A stretch of 64,000 nucleotides of DNA from Acinetobacter pittii (GTDB taxonomy: Bacteria > Pseudomonadota > Gammaproteobacteria > Pseudomonadales > Moraxellaceae). The stretch covers positions 1,054,001-1,118,000 of the forward strand of contig NZ_CP139249.1 in assembly GCF_034064985.1 (NCBI RefSeq), given 5' to 3'. The notes under the pieces are model-generated. The model saw only the letters and a program-made list of their open reading frames with translations, did no database searches and had not been told where the DNA came from. Shown one piece after another: positions 35,315 through 45,058 of the stretch. Position 1 is the first letter of the stretch. The number at the start of each line of letters is the position of its first letter. Made by a program: the position numbers and the translations under genes.

Positions 35315-37582
35315 ATGGATAAAGACGAAAAAGTCGATAAAGACAATAGTGATATTCTCGCTCAAGCAAAGAAGTTTCGTGACGATGCTCAAGACTATTG
35401 GAATGAGATTTATTGCCAAGGTCGAGAAGATAAAGAATTTGTGACAGTTAAAGGTGCTCAGTGGGAACCTGGTGCAATTGAAAAGCGCAAGCAAGAAGGT
35501 AAGCCAACCTTAGAGTTTAACCTTGTGCATACGTATTGCCGCCAACAGGTGAACACTCACAAGCAAAACAGACCACAGATTCAAGTTGTGCCGGTAGATG
35601 ATGGCGCTGATGAAGACATGGCTAAGGTTCTTGGCGGTCTCATCAAAGACACTGAAGAATCAAGCAACTTTGAAGATGTAAACGATATTGCAGTAGAAAA
35701 TGCTGTTTATAGTGCAGTTGGATTCATTCGCATCACTGCTGATTACATCCACGAAAAGAGCTTTAATCAGGAGCCAAAGTTCAAAGCAGTACATAACCCT
35801 GAAGCAGTCCTAATAGATCCGCTATCGCGTGAAATGGACGGTTCAGACATGAGCAAAGCGCTTGTGTGTGAATGGGTATGTAAAGACACCATTGAAAAAC
35901 AGTATGGTAAAGATGCTGTATTTGATTTTGAAATGGATGGTATTGAGAACTGGTTCAATGAAACTGAAAATACAGTTCTGATTGCTGAATACTTCTACAA
36001 AGATGAAGTCAAAGACAAGCTGATTATGCTTGAAGATGGCACTGCAGATTTTAAATCGGTCTTGCTTCAAAGCTTCAATGAAGAAGATTTAAAAGCATTC
36101 ACAGTCAATGAGCGTGACACCACTCGCACCGAAATCAAGTGGGCTAAATTATCAGGCTGCAGAGTTCTTGAAACTGGCGTATTCCCCGGCAAATACATTC
36201 CGATTGTGCCTGTGTATGGAGAAGTAATCTGGATTGGCGACAAGCGTCATATCTTCTCACTTGTACATTTTGCCAAAGATCCACAACGTCTGTTCAATTA
36301 TTGGAAGTCTACTGAAGCCAACATTCTTCAGAAGAACCAAGATGAGTTGACTGTTGTAGATGAGCAGGCAGTACAAGGGATTGAAGAGTGGGATAATCCA
36401 TCAAGATATAAGCACCTTCGTTATAAATATTTAGATGAAAATGGCCAACAACGACCAGGCCCTGCAAAAATCGGATCAGCGCAAGTACCTGTAGGCATTT
36501 TAAATGCTTCTGAATCTGCAAAGGCTTTGATTGCTGATACGTTGAATATGCACGCTCCGCAGATGGGGCAAGATGTTAATCAACAATCAGGTCGTGCAAT
36601 TGGTTTGCTACAACGTCAAGGTGAAACTTCACAGTTCCATTTCCAAGACAATGACAATAAGTCTATTCGTCAGTGTGGGCGCATTCTGTTGGGGTTATTT
36701 CCTGTTTACTACGACACACCTATGGTACGCCGAATTATCGGGGCTGATGGCGAGTCTGAGATGGCAAGGCTTAATGCTAAACCTCAGAATGAAGATGAAA
36801 TGGCTAAGGCAATTGATGGTGTCTTAAATGACATGTCAATTGGTCGCTATGACGTTCGCATGGACACAGGCCCATCTTTCAACACTCAACGCGAGCAGTC
36901 ATTCCAGTTAATGATGCAGCTGGCACAGTTTGCTCCGAATATCATGCAAGCAGCTGGCGACTTGGTAATTAAAGATTCACCACTCTTAAATGCTAAGCAA
37001 ATTGCGGAGCGCGTGAAGAAATTAATGCCGCCACAAGTGCTTGAAGAAGGGCAAATCAACCCTGAGCAGGCTAAAGCACAAATCACACAGCTTGATCAAC
37101 TTGTACAGCAGCTTACTGGTGAGATTGAAACTCTCCAAAAAGAAGTGCAAGACAAGGTTGAAGATCGCAATCTTGAATTACTTAAAGCACAGATTAATGC
37201 GGAAAAGGACCTTAAGGTTGCACAAATCAATGCTTCTAGCCGTGCAGATGTCGAAGAACTTAAAGGCACTGTTGCTTTACTTAAAGAGCAAATTGGGCTT
37301 AATCAAGTTCCTCCGCAATGGCTAACACAAGGTGAATCAATTCCTAATTATGAAGTTGATCCACCACAACAAGATTATCCGCTGCAAGGTGCGTCCGAGC
37401 CACCACCTGAGCAAGCGCAAAGCATTCAGAACCCTGCCGAACAGCAGGGTTTTTTAATGCCTAATCAAACGGTTCAACAAGAAGACTTCGCTCCTAGTCC
37501 TGATCAGACTGGGGAAGGCGCACAACTGATCGAAGGTAATTTATTGCCTAATTTGGAGCAACAAAATGGACCCGAATTCTGA
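35315..37582 (+). CDS. Portal protein (P22 gp1-like)
   Basis: 755 residues from ATG 35315, 1 bp after the terL stop; upstream in-frame codons are a shadow of terL. The N-terminal segment (VKGAQWEPGAIEKRKQEGKPTLEFNLV) and large size match P22-type portals, whose C-terminal helical barrel extends into the capsid. Residues 570-660 (QLDQLVQQLTGEIETLQKEV) form that coiled region. Forms the dodecameric DNA gate. Confidence 0.9.
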   Translation: MDKDEKVDKDNSDILAQAKKFRDDAQDYWNEIYCQGREDKEFVTVKGAQWEPGAIEKRKQEGKPTLEFNLVHTYCRQQVNTHKQNRPQIQVVPVDDGADEDMAKVLGGLIKDTEESSNFEDVNDIAVENAVYSAVGFIRITADYIHEKSFNQEPKFKAVHNPEAVLIDPLSREMDGSDMSKALVCEWVCKDTIEKQYGKDAVFDFEMDGIENWFNETENTVLIAEYFYKDEVKDKLIMLEDGTADFKSVLLQSFNEEDLKAFTVNERDTTRTEIKWAKLSGCRVLETGVFPGKYIPIVPVYGEVIWIGDKRHIFSLVHFAKDPQRLFNYWKSTEANILQKNQDELTVVDEQAVQGIEEWDNPSRYKHLRYKYLDENGQQRPGPAKIGSAQVPVGILNASESAKALIADTLNMHAPQMGQDVNQQSGRAIGLLQRQGETSQFHFQDNDNKSIRQCGRILLGLFPVYYDTPMVRRIIGADGESEMARLNAKPQNEDEMAKAIDGVLNDMSIGRYDVRMDTGPSFNTQREQSFQLMMQLAQFAPNIMQAAGDLVIKDSPLLNAKQIAERVKKLMPPQVLEEGQINPEQAKAQITQLDQLVQQLTGEIETLQKEVQDKVEDRNLELLKAQINAEKDLKVAQINASSRADVEELKGTVALLKEQIGLNQVPPQWLTQGESIPNYEVDPPQQDYPLQGASEPPPEQAQSIQNPAEQQGFLMPNQTVQQEDFAPSPDQTGEGAQLIEGNLLPNLEQQNGPEF

Positions 37583-38405
37583 TACTCAAGACGTCGTTGA
37601 AACCACTGCAACGGAAAATACAAGTGTAGAAAGTCAAGAGACAAATTCTCCAGAAACAGAAACTCAGGAACCTGAGATAGGTGAGCAACAACAAGATGGC
37701 GAGCCTAAAACAGAACCTGAAAAACAAAAGAAAAGCCGTGCACAAGAACGTGTAGAGCAAGCCCTACAGCGTGCTTTTGAAGCTGAACGAAAACTCAAAG
37801 AGTATGAAGCTCAGAAGGAAGCACCAAAAGGCGAGGCAAAGCCAACCAAACCATTAATTGAAGACTTTGAATCATATGAAGATTGGACTAAGGCCCATGA
37901 TGAGTATGAAGAAAAGCTAGATGAATGGCGAATTAGTGAAGCTGAGCGTCGAATTCTGGAAAAGCAAAGTAAGGCCCAATCAGAAAAGTCGCAGACTGAA
38001 AAAAAAGTTGAATTAGAAGGTGCTATTGCTGCATTCGCAGAACAAACGCCTGATTTTGATGATGTTGTTCAGAAAGGTATTGCCCGTCAATTACCTATGC
38101 CGATTTCTCTTGATGAGCTTGCAGCTGAATTTGACTATGACGCTGCTACACAAACACGACTTCTCTACGAGTTAGCTAAAGATGAAGAGTTACATCAGCT
38201 TGTATCAGATTCATCAAAACTCAAGGCAGCACGAATCCTAAGCGAACGTGTTGATTCTTGGGGAAGCAAAGCAGCTCCTCCGCCTGTTTCAAAAGCTCCA
38301 CCACCAATAAAACCTGTCCAAGCAAATGCGCCTGCGTCCAGATCAATTGCGAGTATGAGCGATGCAGAAGCGACAGCATATCTTGAATCATTACGTAGAA
38401 AATAA
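37566..38405 (+). CDS. Scaffolding protein
   Basis: 279 residues, highly charged. The first 75 residues are Gln/Glu/Thr-rich and disordered; coiled coils follow (RVEQALQRAFEAERKLKEYEAQ); the Pro-rich segment APPPVSKAPPP precedes a short C-terminal helix. Position between portal and coat, and composition, identify it as the assembly scaffold. Overlaps the portal gene by 17 bp. Confidence 0.85.
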   Translation: MDPNSDTQDVVETTATENTSVESQETNSPETETQEPEIGEQQQDGEPKTEPEKQKKSRAQERVEQALQRAFEAERKLKEYEAQKEAPKGEAKPTKPLIEDFESYEDWTKAHDEYEEKLDEWRISEAERRILEKQSKAQSEKSQTEKKVELEGAIAAFAEQTPDFDDVVQKGIARQLPMPISLDELAAEFDYDAATQTRLLYELAKDEELHQLVSDSSKLKAARILSERVDSWGSKAAPPPVSKAPPPIKPVQANAPASRSIASMSDAEATAYLESLRRK

Positions 38406-38416
38406 GGTGAATTAGC

Positions 38417-39646
38417 ATGGCTAACGAAATCAATATTGCAAAGGTGTTTGCTCAAGAAGCTGCGCCAATTTTAAAAGAGAGTTGCCCATTTGTTATGGGA
38501 ATTAATCGTTCACGCGAGGAAGAATTTGATAAAAAAGTGAATGGTTATAATGTGGGTGATGAAGTATCAATCAGCATTCCTGGTGTAAGCCGTATTTATG
38601 ATGGCAATGTTCTAGCAGGTGGTGGTGCAATCGATGCATGGAAAGAACGAAAAGTTTCTTTAAAAATCGATAACCATGTTCATGCTGCATTCGAAGCAAG
38701 CCACATCGAGAATGTATTTAAACTTGATGCCACAGATCCACGTCGACGTGATTATGTCGAGCGTGTTTTTAAACCGCAGATCCAAACTCTTGGTTCAAGT
38801 ATTGAAGCACGAATGATTAAGGCTGCAGTACTTGCAACGCCTTATCTTGTTGGAACACCGGGTACAGTTCCTAGCACAATCAAAACCCTCAATCAGGCTC
38901 GCGCTAAACTTCAAAAGGCACTTGCACCAGAAGGTAACCGCTCTGGTCTGATCTCAACCGACTTAAATATGGAATTAATTGACACGAGTAAGGCGTTGTT
39001 TAATCCATCCAAGCAAGTTAGTGACCAGTACCGAGAAAGTAACCTAGGTCGCGCTTCAGGTGCCAATTGGGATGAAGTTATTAATTTGCCTACAATTTAC
39101 AATGGTAACAAGGTTGCAGGGGTTACAATATCAGGCGCAAACCAAACTGGAGATACTTTAGTATTTGGTGGTCTAGCAAGTGGAGATACCTTTAATGCTG
39201 GTCAAGTATTCACAATTACTGGTGTTTATAAAACCCATCCATTAACAGGTGAGTTGCAGAAGGATTTACAGCAATTTGTGATTGTAAGTGATGTAACAGC
39301 TGCAGGCGCAACTGCACAAGTAAGTATTTTCCCAAGCATCACTCCTGTAATGCCAAACAAGACAGTTAATGCTAGCCCCGCAAATGGCGCGGCAGTTAAT
39401 TTTTTTGGTGCTGCAAGCCAAGGTTATGTTCAGAACATTTTGTTCCAAGAGTCAGCATTTACCGCAGCATTTGTTCCAGCAAAAGTAGTGACACCAAAAG
39501 AGTTTGGTTATTCATATTCTGCGAATGGTTTGCGCTACACAGTTCAGTCCGCTGGAAACTTTAACGATTTATCTACTCAAACACGTATTGACATCATGTG
39601 GGGCTTCACCCGAGTGCGTGATTTTGCCTGCCGGATCACTGAATAA
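38417..39646 (+). CDS. Major capsid (coat) protein, P22 gp5-like
   Basis: 409 residues, HK97-fold coat. N-terminal KVFAQEAAPILKESCPFVMGINR is characteristic of P22-type coats. Residues about 225-330 contain a beta-rich insertion (VTISGANQTGDTLVFGGLASGDTF ...), equivalent in place to the P22 I-domain. Followed by a strong hairpin that would limit downstream transcription. Confidence 0.9.
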   Translation: MANEINIAKVFAQEAAPILKESCPFVMGINRSREEEFDKKVNGYNVGDEVSISIPGVSRIYDGNVLAGGGAIDAWKERKVSLKIDNHVHAAFEASHIENVFKLDATDPRRRDYVERVFKPQIQTLGSSIEARMIKAAVLATPYLVGTPGTVPSTIKTLNQARAKLQKALAPEGNRSGLISTDLNMELIDTSKALFNPSKQVSDQYRESNLGRASGANWDEVINLPTIYNGNKVAGVTISGANQTGDTLVFGGLASGDTFNAGQVFTITGVYKTHPLTGELQKDLQQFVIVSDVTAAGATAQVSIFPSITPVMPNKTVNASPANGAAVNFFGAASQGYVQNILFQESAFTAAFVPAKVVTPKEFGYSYSANGLRYTVQSAGNFNDLSTQTRIDIMWGFTRVRDFACRITE

Positions 39647-39652
39647 TTACAC

Positions 39653-39693
39653 ATGACGACAAGTGCCCGCTATATGCGGGCGTCGTCATTTTT
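39653..39693 (+). terminator. Long two-part hairpin after the coat gene
   Basis: Outer stem ATGACGAC / GTCGTCAT and inner stem GCCCGC / GCGGGC, followed by TTTTT. Probably a partial terminator that boosts coat relative to downstream proteins. Confidence 0.8.
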
Positions 39694-39704
39694 GGAGGAC
39701 TAAA

Positions 39705-40247
39705 ATGTCAAATGAATATCCAAAGATGCTCTACAAGGGCGACTTAGTTAATTTTGAATACGCCACTGCCGATTCAGAAGAACATGAAGAAGATTTAAAA
39801 GAAGGTGGTTGGGTTGAACATCATGAGTTGGAAGAGCCAGTAAGTATTGGTGAGACTGATGATTCAGCAGAAGACATAAAAGAAATTGATTTGGATGCTT
39901 ATGTTCCTGTTAAGCAGTTCGATGAAGTTGCAGGAAAAGTCGTTGAAGCAGAAGAACAACTTGCAAAAGCAAAAAGTGAGTTCCATTCACGAATTAATGA
40001 TCTTCAGCTTGAAAAGCAAAAACTCGAAGAAGAATTAAAGGCACTACCTGCAGCAACTGGCGTTCCACAAGAAGTTTATGACGCAGTCTATCAAGACCGC
40101 GAACAGCTTCTTAAAGAAAATGCAAAGTATAAATATTCAGCTATGAGTGCAGCGGAATTAAAAACGGTGCTTGATGGCAAAGGTATTAAATACGGTTCAC
40201 GTGATGAAAAGCCAGCTCTAGTAAAGCTTGTGCTTGACAACCAATAA
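39705..40247 (+). CDS. Head-region protein with coiled coil and HeH/SAP-like C-terminus
   Basis: 180 residues from ATG 39705 (GGAGG before it). Very acidic N-terminal half, coiled coil at about 75-110 (EAEEQLAKAKSEFHSRINDLQLEKQKLEEEL), and a C-terminal SAP/HeH-like motif (MSAAELKTVLDGKGIKYGSRDEKPALVKLVL) that in other phages binds nucleic acid. Likely a minor head protein; exact role unknown. Confidence 0.65.
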   Translation: MSNEYPKMLYKGDLVNFEYATADSEEHEEDLKEGGWVEHHELEEPVSIGETDDSAEDIKEIDLDAYVPVKQFDEVAGKVVEAEEQLAKAKSEFHSRINDLQLEKQKLEEELKALPAATGVPQEVYDAVYQDREQLLKENAKYKYSAMSAAELKTVLDGKGIKYGSRDEKPALVKLVLDNQ

Positions 40248-40266
40248 CCAATCTTAAGGAGCAGTC

Positions 40267-41022
40267 ATGATCGTCAGTGAGATTGTAGAGTCTGCTATGA
40301 AAAAGTTGGGCATCTTAGCTTCTGGTGAACGTGCTAATGGCGATGAAATGGCGGATGGCATTGAATGCTTACAAGATCTCTTGGACCAATGGGCTTTAGA
40401 TAAGCTTTATATTTACAAAGCAAATACTCTGATCATTCAGCTTAATGGTGCAGGTGAGTACCGCATCGGCAATAAAGCAAACATCCAAGATTGTTGTGAA
40501 TACGAGATTACAAACTGTCCAGTTTGCACACCAGATGAACCAGTCGAAGAGCCTTGCGAATGTACGTGTGGTTGTACTACTGAGATACCAAAACCAACCA
40601 TGATTGCTGATATTTCTATGGTATCTGATGATGCTTGGCTTGATGACTGCAAGATTAAGCTTGTACGCAATACAAACCGAACACCGCCAGTTTATGCGCC
40701 AGTTGAGTATTGGCAAGAGCCTGATGCTTGGGTATTTAAGGTTGAAGAGGGCAACTATAAGCAACTTAGAATTAAGGTTTATACCCTCCCGAAAAACCTT
40801 AATGCTAAAGATGAACTTCCCCTACCTCCGCAGTACAAGCGCCCATTAAAGCTAACATTAGCAATTGAAATCGCATCAATGTTCGGTACTGAACCGCCTT
40901 TAAGCGTAGTTCAAAATCAAAGTAATGCTATTGAAATGCTTAAGTCCAGCAACTCAGTTCCAGCTTATGCAACCAATGATCTACCAGTAGGAGTTAGATG
41001 TTATGGCGAGTACCATCATTGA
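40267..41022 (+). CDS. Head-to-tail accessory factor, P22 gp4-like, with Cys-rich insert
   Basis: 251 residues. N-terminal VSEIVESAMKKLGILASGE, GIECLQDLLDQWALDKLYIY and C-terminal PPQYKRPLKLTLAIEIASMFG match P22 gp4-type head-completion proteins that extend the portal. Unusual: eight cysteines lie between residues 76 and 103 (CC, CxxC, CxCxCxC pattern), in a loop that could bind metal or form disulfides. Overlaps the next gene by 20 bp. Confidence 0.8.
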   Translation: MIVSEIVESAMKKLGILASGERANGDEMADGIECLQDLLDQWALDKLYIYKANTLIIQLNGAGEYRIGNKANIQDCCEYEITNCPVCTPDEPVEEPCECTCGCTTEIPKPTMIADISMVSDDAWLDDCKIKLVRNTNRTPPVYAPVEYWQEPDAWVFKVEEGNYKQLRIKVYTLPKNLNAKDELPLPPQYKRPLKLTLAIEIASMFGTEPPLSVVQNQSNAIEMLKSSNSVPAYATNDLPVGVRCYGEYHH

Positions 41023-42409
41023 TATTCCTATTGTGGGGCAGTCCTACCACCTAAAAGACTGGTCAGTTGATTGCCAGCGCACACTTAACCTTTTCCCACA
41101 AGTGGTTGAAAGTGGTAACGCGCCACAAGTTGCCGCATTACTACCTACATCAGGCTTAATCAAAAAGTTTGAATTTGATAGCTACATTCGCGGTATGTAT
41201 GCCATGAGTGACCAATTCTTGGTTGTGGCAGGGCAAAAGTTACTATCCATTCGCTCTGATAATTCAGTTAAAGAACTTGGAGAAGTAACGGGCATTGGAC
41301 GTGTTTACTTTGCTGACAACTCTGTTCAGGTCATGATTGTAAGCAATAACACATATAGTTTTGACCTGAAAAGCAATGAGCTAACAAAGCTAGAACTTGG
41401 CGATTTCTTTGGTGCATCTGATGTAACTGTTCTTGATTCACGGTTTATTTGGACTGTTCCTCAGTCTGGGCGTATCCAGTGGTCAGATTTGCTCTCAACT
41501 AAAACCACAGCGCTTAGCTATGCCACTGCTGAGGCTAAATCAGACAACCTTGTTCGTACAATCGAAAACAACGGCTTGCTTTGGCTTATTGGTGAGAGAA
41601 CAACTGAAATATGGGGGTCAACTACCAATAAAGATCAACCATTCCAACGCATGGGTGGAGCAGTTATTCCAACAGGGTGTATTGCGCCTGCTTCTGTTTG
41701 TCGATTTGGTGGGAGTCTTGCTTGGGTGACTAGAACTGAGCATGGACAAGGTCAAATCGTAATGACCGAAGGATATTCCACAATACGAATATCAAACCAT
41801 GCAATTGAAAGTGATATTTCAACTTATCAAAGTATCCAAGATGCTTATGGATTTGCTTATCAAGAAAATGGGCATGCATTCCTTCTGATGACATTTCCTA
41901 GTGCTAAAAAGACTTGGTGTTATGACGACTCTACTAAGATGTGGCATGAGCGTAGTTATTTCAATCCAAAAACCTATCAGCATGAGCATCATCGTGCTTT
42001 TGTACATTGTTTCTTTAACAGCATGCAACTGGTTGGTGATCGCCAAAACGGCAAGATTTACCAGCTCACGCAAAGCAGCAATACAGATGATAATGAAACA
42101 ATTGTTCGCGAGCGAATTACTCCTGTGGTCAACCCAACGACAGACCGTTGGATCTTCCATCACTTAGAAGTCTCAGCGCAAGTTGGGCAAGAAACAAATA
42201 CAAAACCTCAAATCATTTTAGATTGGTCAGATAACCGAGGCCGAACTTGGTCTTATTCCCAACAAATGGATTTAGGTGGGATTGGGGAATATGACAAGCG
42301 TCTGATCTTCAAAAGGCTTGGACAGTCATTTAACCGTGTATTCCGCTTGAGATTTACAGATGCTTCAAGGCTTGTATTGCTTGGTGCAAAGGCAAAGGTG
42401 AGCCAATGA
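41003..42409 (+). CDS. Packaged-DNA stabilization protein, P22 gp10-like
   Basis: 468 residues. It follows the P22 gp10 family: N-terminal IIDIPIVGQSYHLKDWSVDCQRTLNLFPQ, repeated beta blades (TTEIWGSTTNKDQPFQR ... GCIAPASVCRFGGSLAWVT) and a C-terminal beta domain. gp10 closes the channel after packaging and forms part of the tail hub. RBS GTAGGAG. Confidence 0.9.
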   Translation: MASTIIDIPIVGQSYHLKDWSVDCQRTLNLFPQVVESGNAPQVAALLPTSGLIKKFEFDSYIRGMYAMSDQFLVVAGQKLLSIRSDNSVKELGEVTGIGRVYFADNSVQVMIVSNNTYSFDLKSNELTKLELGDFFGASDVTVLDSRFIWTVPQSGRIQWSDLLSTKTTALSYATAEAKSDNLVRTIENNGLLWLIGERTTEIWGSTTNKDQPFQRMGGAVIPTGCIAPASVCRFGGSLAWVTRTEHGQGQIVMTEGYSTIRISNHAIESDISTYQSIQDAYGFAYQENGHAFLLMTFPSAKKTWCYDDSTKMWHERSYFNPKTYQHEHHRAFVHCFFNSMQLVGDRQNGKIYQLTQSSNTDDNETIVRERITPVVNPTTDRWIFHHLEVSAQVGQETNTKPQIILDWSDNRGRTWSYSQQMDLGGIGEYDKRLIFKRLGQSFNRVFRLRFTDASRLVLLGAKAKVSQ

Positions 42410-42534
42410 ATTTAGAACCTCCTTTTCAACACCCAATGTTTGTGAATGGGCAAATGACACAACCTTGGCGAGTTTTCTTTGATGAGCTGGCTAAGGTTGT
42501 ACAGAGACTAAATGAGGCATCAAATGAACCATGA
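42406..42534 (+). CDS. Small tail-region protein, 42 aa
   Basis: ATG at 42406 overlaps the gp10-like stop (ATGA). Product begins MNLEPPFQHPMFVNGQMTQPWRVFFDEL, a compact proline/aromatic-rich peptide followed by a helix. Similar short proteins occur beside tail hub genes in phages, but no name is known to me. Confidence 0.6.
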   Translation: MNLEPPFQHPMFVNGQMTQPWRVFFDELAKVVQRLNEASNEP

Positions 42535-43045
42535 AATAGAAAATCATGACAACACTTTGCTCCTCATGCAGATATTGGGTGACATTCAAAATCGTTCCTA
42601 TATTGAATTAGTGCGAGATGTAGAGCAGAAGCTAAAAGCAAGTATTGCAGAAGGCGACATTCCAGAAGGCGAAGCACCTGTTACTCATCACTTTGCCCCA
42701 AATGTTTACATGAGACAAATGGATGCCCCAGCAGGCTCGCTAGTTGTAAGCAAAATGCATCGGACTGAGCATTTAAATATCTTGCTGAAAGGCAGCTTAA
42801 CCGTAGTTACTGAAAACGGCATTGAGCTACTTAAGGCACCAATGGTGATTAAGTCAATGCCCGGTACAAAGCGAATTGGTTACTTTCATGAGGACAGCTC
42901 ATGGATAACAATTCACCCAACACAATTGACTGATGTAGATGAAATTGAAAAAGAAGTAATTGTCCCTGAAGAAGAAATAGACAACTTCTTAGCTTCAATT
43001 GGGCACAAACCAGAGGAGTTTAAGTTATGTCATGGGGAGCCGTAA
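42524..43045 (+). CDS. Cupin-fold phage structural-region protein
   Basis: 173 residues from ATG 42524 (GAGG before it). Residues about 65-130 (SLVVSKMHRTEHLNILLKGSLTVVTENGIELLKAPMVI) carry a cupin pattern with H and E/H residues in order, suggesting a double-stranded beta-helix with a possible metal site. It lies between head closure and ejection genes; whether it is in the virion is unknown. Confidence 0.68.
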   Translation: MNHEIENHDNTLLLMQILGDIQNRSYIELVRDVEQKLKASIAEGDIPEGEAPVTHHFAPNVYMRQMDAPAGSLVVSKMHRTEHLNILLKGSLTVVTENGIELLKAPMVIKSMPGTKRIGYFHEDSSWITIHPTQLTDVDEIEKEVIVPEEEIDNFLASIGHKPEEFKLCHGEP

Positions 43046-43695
43046 TCGCAGGTGGTGCAGCGATTGTAGGTGGCGCTATGTCATCAAATGCATCCAAAAA
43101 AGCAGGCAAGCAACAATCACAAGCCGCAGAGGCAGCCGCACAAGCCCAATTAGAGCAATACAACCAAACTCGTGAAGATCTTGCGCCATATCGTGAAGCA
43201 GGCGGTTATGGTTTGGATCAACTATTAGCAGGCTATAAAGACGGTAGTTTGCTCAAAGGTTATGATGGCTCACAACTCTATCAAGACCCGTCTTATAAGT
43301 TCCGCTTGAATCAAGGTTTAGACTCTGTTCAATCTGGTGCAGCCTCACAAGGTGGGTTATTAAGTGGTGCAACGCTTCGAGCCTTAAATAACTATGGTCA
43401 AGAAGCAGCAAGCCAAGAATACAACAATGCTTATACCCGCTATACAAATGACCAGCAAAACCGTTATGCACGATTAATGGATCTAGCCAACATGGGCCAG
43501 AACTCAGCAGTTCAAACAGGATCAATGGGGCAAAGTGCGGTCGGTGCAGCTGGAGCCAACTTAATGCAAGGTGCTAATGCAGCCGCAGCAGGTACAATCG
43601 GGGCTAATAATGCTTGGACGAACACGATTGGGCAATTAGGTTCTGTGGCTTCTGCCTACATGAATAATCGCAACACAGGAACAAAGGTGGTTTAA
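43027..43695 (+). CDS. Ejection (DNA-transfer) protein, P22 gp7-like
   Basis: 222 residues, Ala/Gly/Gln-rich. N-terminal hydrophobic glycine-rich stretch (AVIAGGAAIVGGAMSS) followed by QDPSYKFRLNQGLDSVQSGAASQGGLLSG and AYTRYTNDQQNRYARLMDLANMGQN, the pattern seen in phage DNA-transfer proteins. Probably ejected into the cell envelope with DNA. Confidence 0.8.
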   Translation: MSWGAVIAGGAAIVGGAMSSNASKKAGKQQSQAAEAAAQAQLEQYNQTREDLAPYREAGGYGLDQLLAGYKDGSLLKGYDGSQLYQDPSYKFRLNQGLDSVQSGAASQGGLLSGATLRALNNYGQEAASQEYNNAYTRYTNDQQNRYARLMDLANMGQNSAVQTGSMGQSAVGAAGANLMQGANAAAAGTIGANNAWTNTIGQLGSVASAYMNNRNTGTKVV

Positions 43696-45021
43696 ATGGC
43701 TATTGATGCTTCTATCCCTTTACAGGCGCAAGGGATTAATGTTGCCAAGATGCTTGATGAAGGCTCACAAATCGGTCAACTTTGGCAACAACAGCGCCTA
43801 AACAAAGAGCTTGACCGTATTTATAATGAGTCACAAGGTGATATGAATAAAATGCTGAGCCTTGGTCAGCAATCACAAATGGCTCGCCACATTGTCCCTC
43901 AATTGCAAGCCCAACAAGCAGCTAGCCAAAAAAATCTTTTAGACCAACAAAAGACCTTAGCTGAAATCGCAAACACAAATGCGCAGGCAAATGAACGTAC
44001 TGCAAATGCTGGCAACACTACCTTTGATACTTCACAGAAGAAGTTTGGAGCCATACAGGGTGTTTTTCAACAGGCTGCTATGACTGGCGATAAAGGTCAA
44101 GTTTTACTTGGTTTGGATGCTTTTCAGCGAGCTGGGGGGATTACGCCTGACGAATACGCTCATCAGTTTTCACTTATTCAAGCTATGACACCCGAAGAAG
44201 TAAAAAACTATGCCAGAGGTATAGCCTTTACAGATAAAAATACAGCACCACTCTTATACCAATCTGCGAATAATGCGGCTGACAATGCAACTTCAACTGC
44301 AAACAATATCCGTACTACTGATGCATCACGCTATGCAACTGATACAACAGCAGCCACAGCTGATAAAAACCGCGCTCAAGATGCTCAGCAATTTAGTCAA
44401 ACTCAGCAGTTAAATGAATGGTTGGCTAAAAATAAGCCCATTGGTACAGAAATGGGGAATGATGGCTATATGTATGCCATTTATCCGGGCGGAAAAGGTG
44501 TAAGAATCTCAGACGAGAGAGGTACGCCAATTCAAGCTCAGCCGAAAAGTGCAGGTGCCAACAGTACAGCAGCAGCTCAGAATGAAGAGCGTCAACGTAT
44601 TAGTAGAGTTAATGCGGTGCTTGATGAGATTCAAGGGATCTTGCCAGATGCAACAGCAAGCTATGCTGGTCGCGGTATTGACCTGTTAGCTCGTGGGGTT
44701 GGTATTGCTACTTCTGGTGATATTGCAACAGGCAAGTTGGGCACATTAGGCGGGCAATTAGTTGCTTTAATGCCAAAAATGTCGGGGCCGCAATCTGATA
44801 AAGATGTTGCAATGTATAAGCAAATGGCAGGTCAATTGGATGATCCAACAGTTCCATTGCAAGTCCGTCAGGCAGCACTGCAAACTATTCGTAGTTTGAA
44901 TAACAAGTATGCCGAAATGAACTCGCAAAGGCCTACATCAGTGCCTTATCGAAATAATGCACCTACTAATACACAGCCTCAAAACCAAGCAAAGTTGAAC
45001 AATATTCTGTTTGGTAAATAA
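43696..45021 (+). CDS. Ejection protein, P22 gp20-like position
   Basis: 441 residues, Gln/Asn/Ala-rich, long helical stretches with low complexity (ETANTNAQANERTANAG region, then TATADKNRAQDAQQFSQTQQ). Starts right at the previous stop. Identity as an ejection protein rests on composition and gene order rather than a motif. Confidence 0.68.
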   Translation: MAIDASIPLQAQGINVAKMLDEGSQIGQLWQQQRLNKELDRIYNESQGDMNKMLSLGQQSQMARHIVPQLQAQQAASQKNLLDQQKTLAEIANTNAQANERTANAGNTTFDTSQKKFGAIQGVFQQAAMTGDKGQVLLGLDAFQRAGGITPDEYAHQFSLIQAMTPEEVKNYARGIAFTDKNTAPLLYQSANNAADNATSTANNIRTTDASRYATDTTAATADKNRAQDAQQFSQTQQLNEWLAKNKPIGTEMGNDGYMYAIYPGGKGVRISDERGTPIQAQPKSAGANSTAAAQNEERQRISRVNAVLDEIQGILPDATASYAGRGIDLLARGVGIATSGDIATGKLGTLGGQLVALMPKMSGPQSDKDVAMYKQMAGQLDDPTVPLQVRQAALQTIRSLNNKYAEMNSQRPTSVPYRNNAPTNTQPQNQAKLNNILFGK

Positions 45022-45058
45022 ATGTGCTATAAATTCCCTCATCAAGGTGGGGGTCTTT

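Noticed and set aside
36573..36827. 84-aa ORF inside the portal gene (and similar ones at 37041, 41901, 50064)
   Set aside because: Alternative frames of long, well-supported structural genes.
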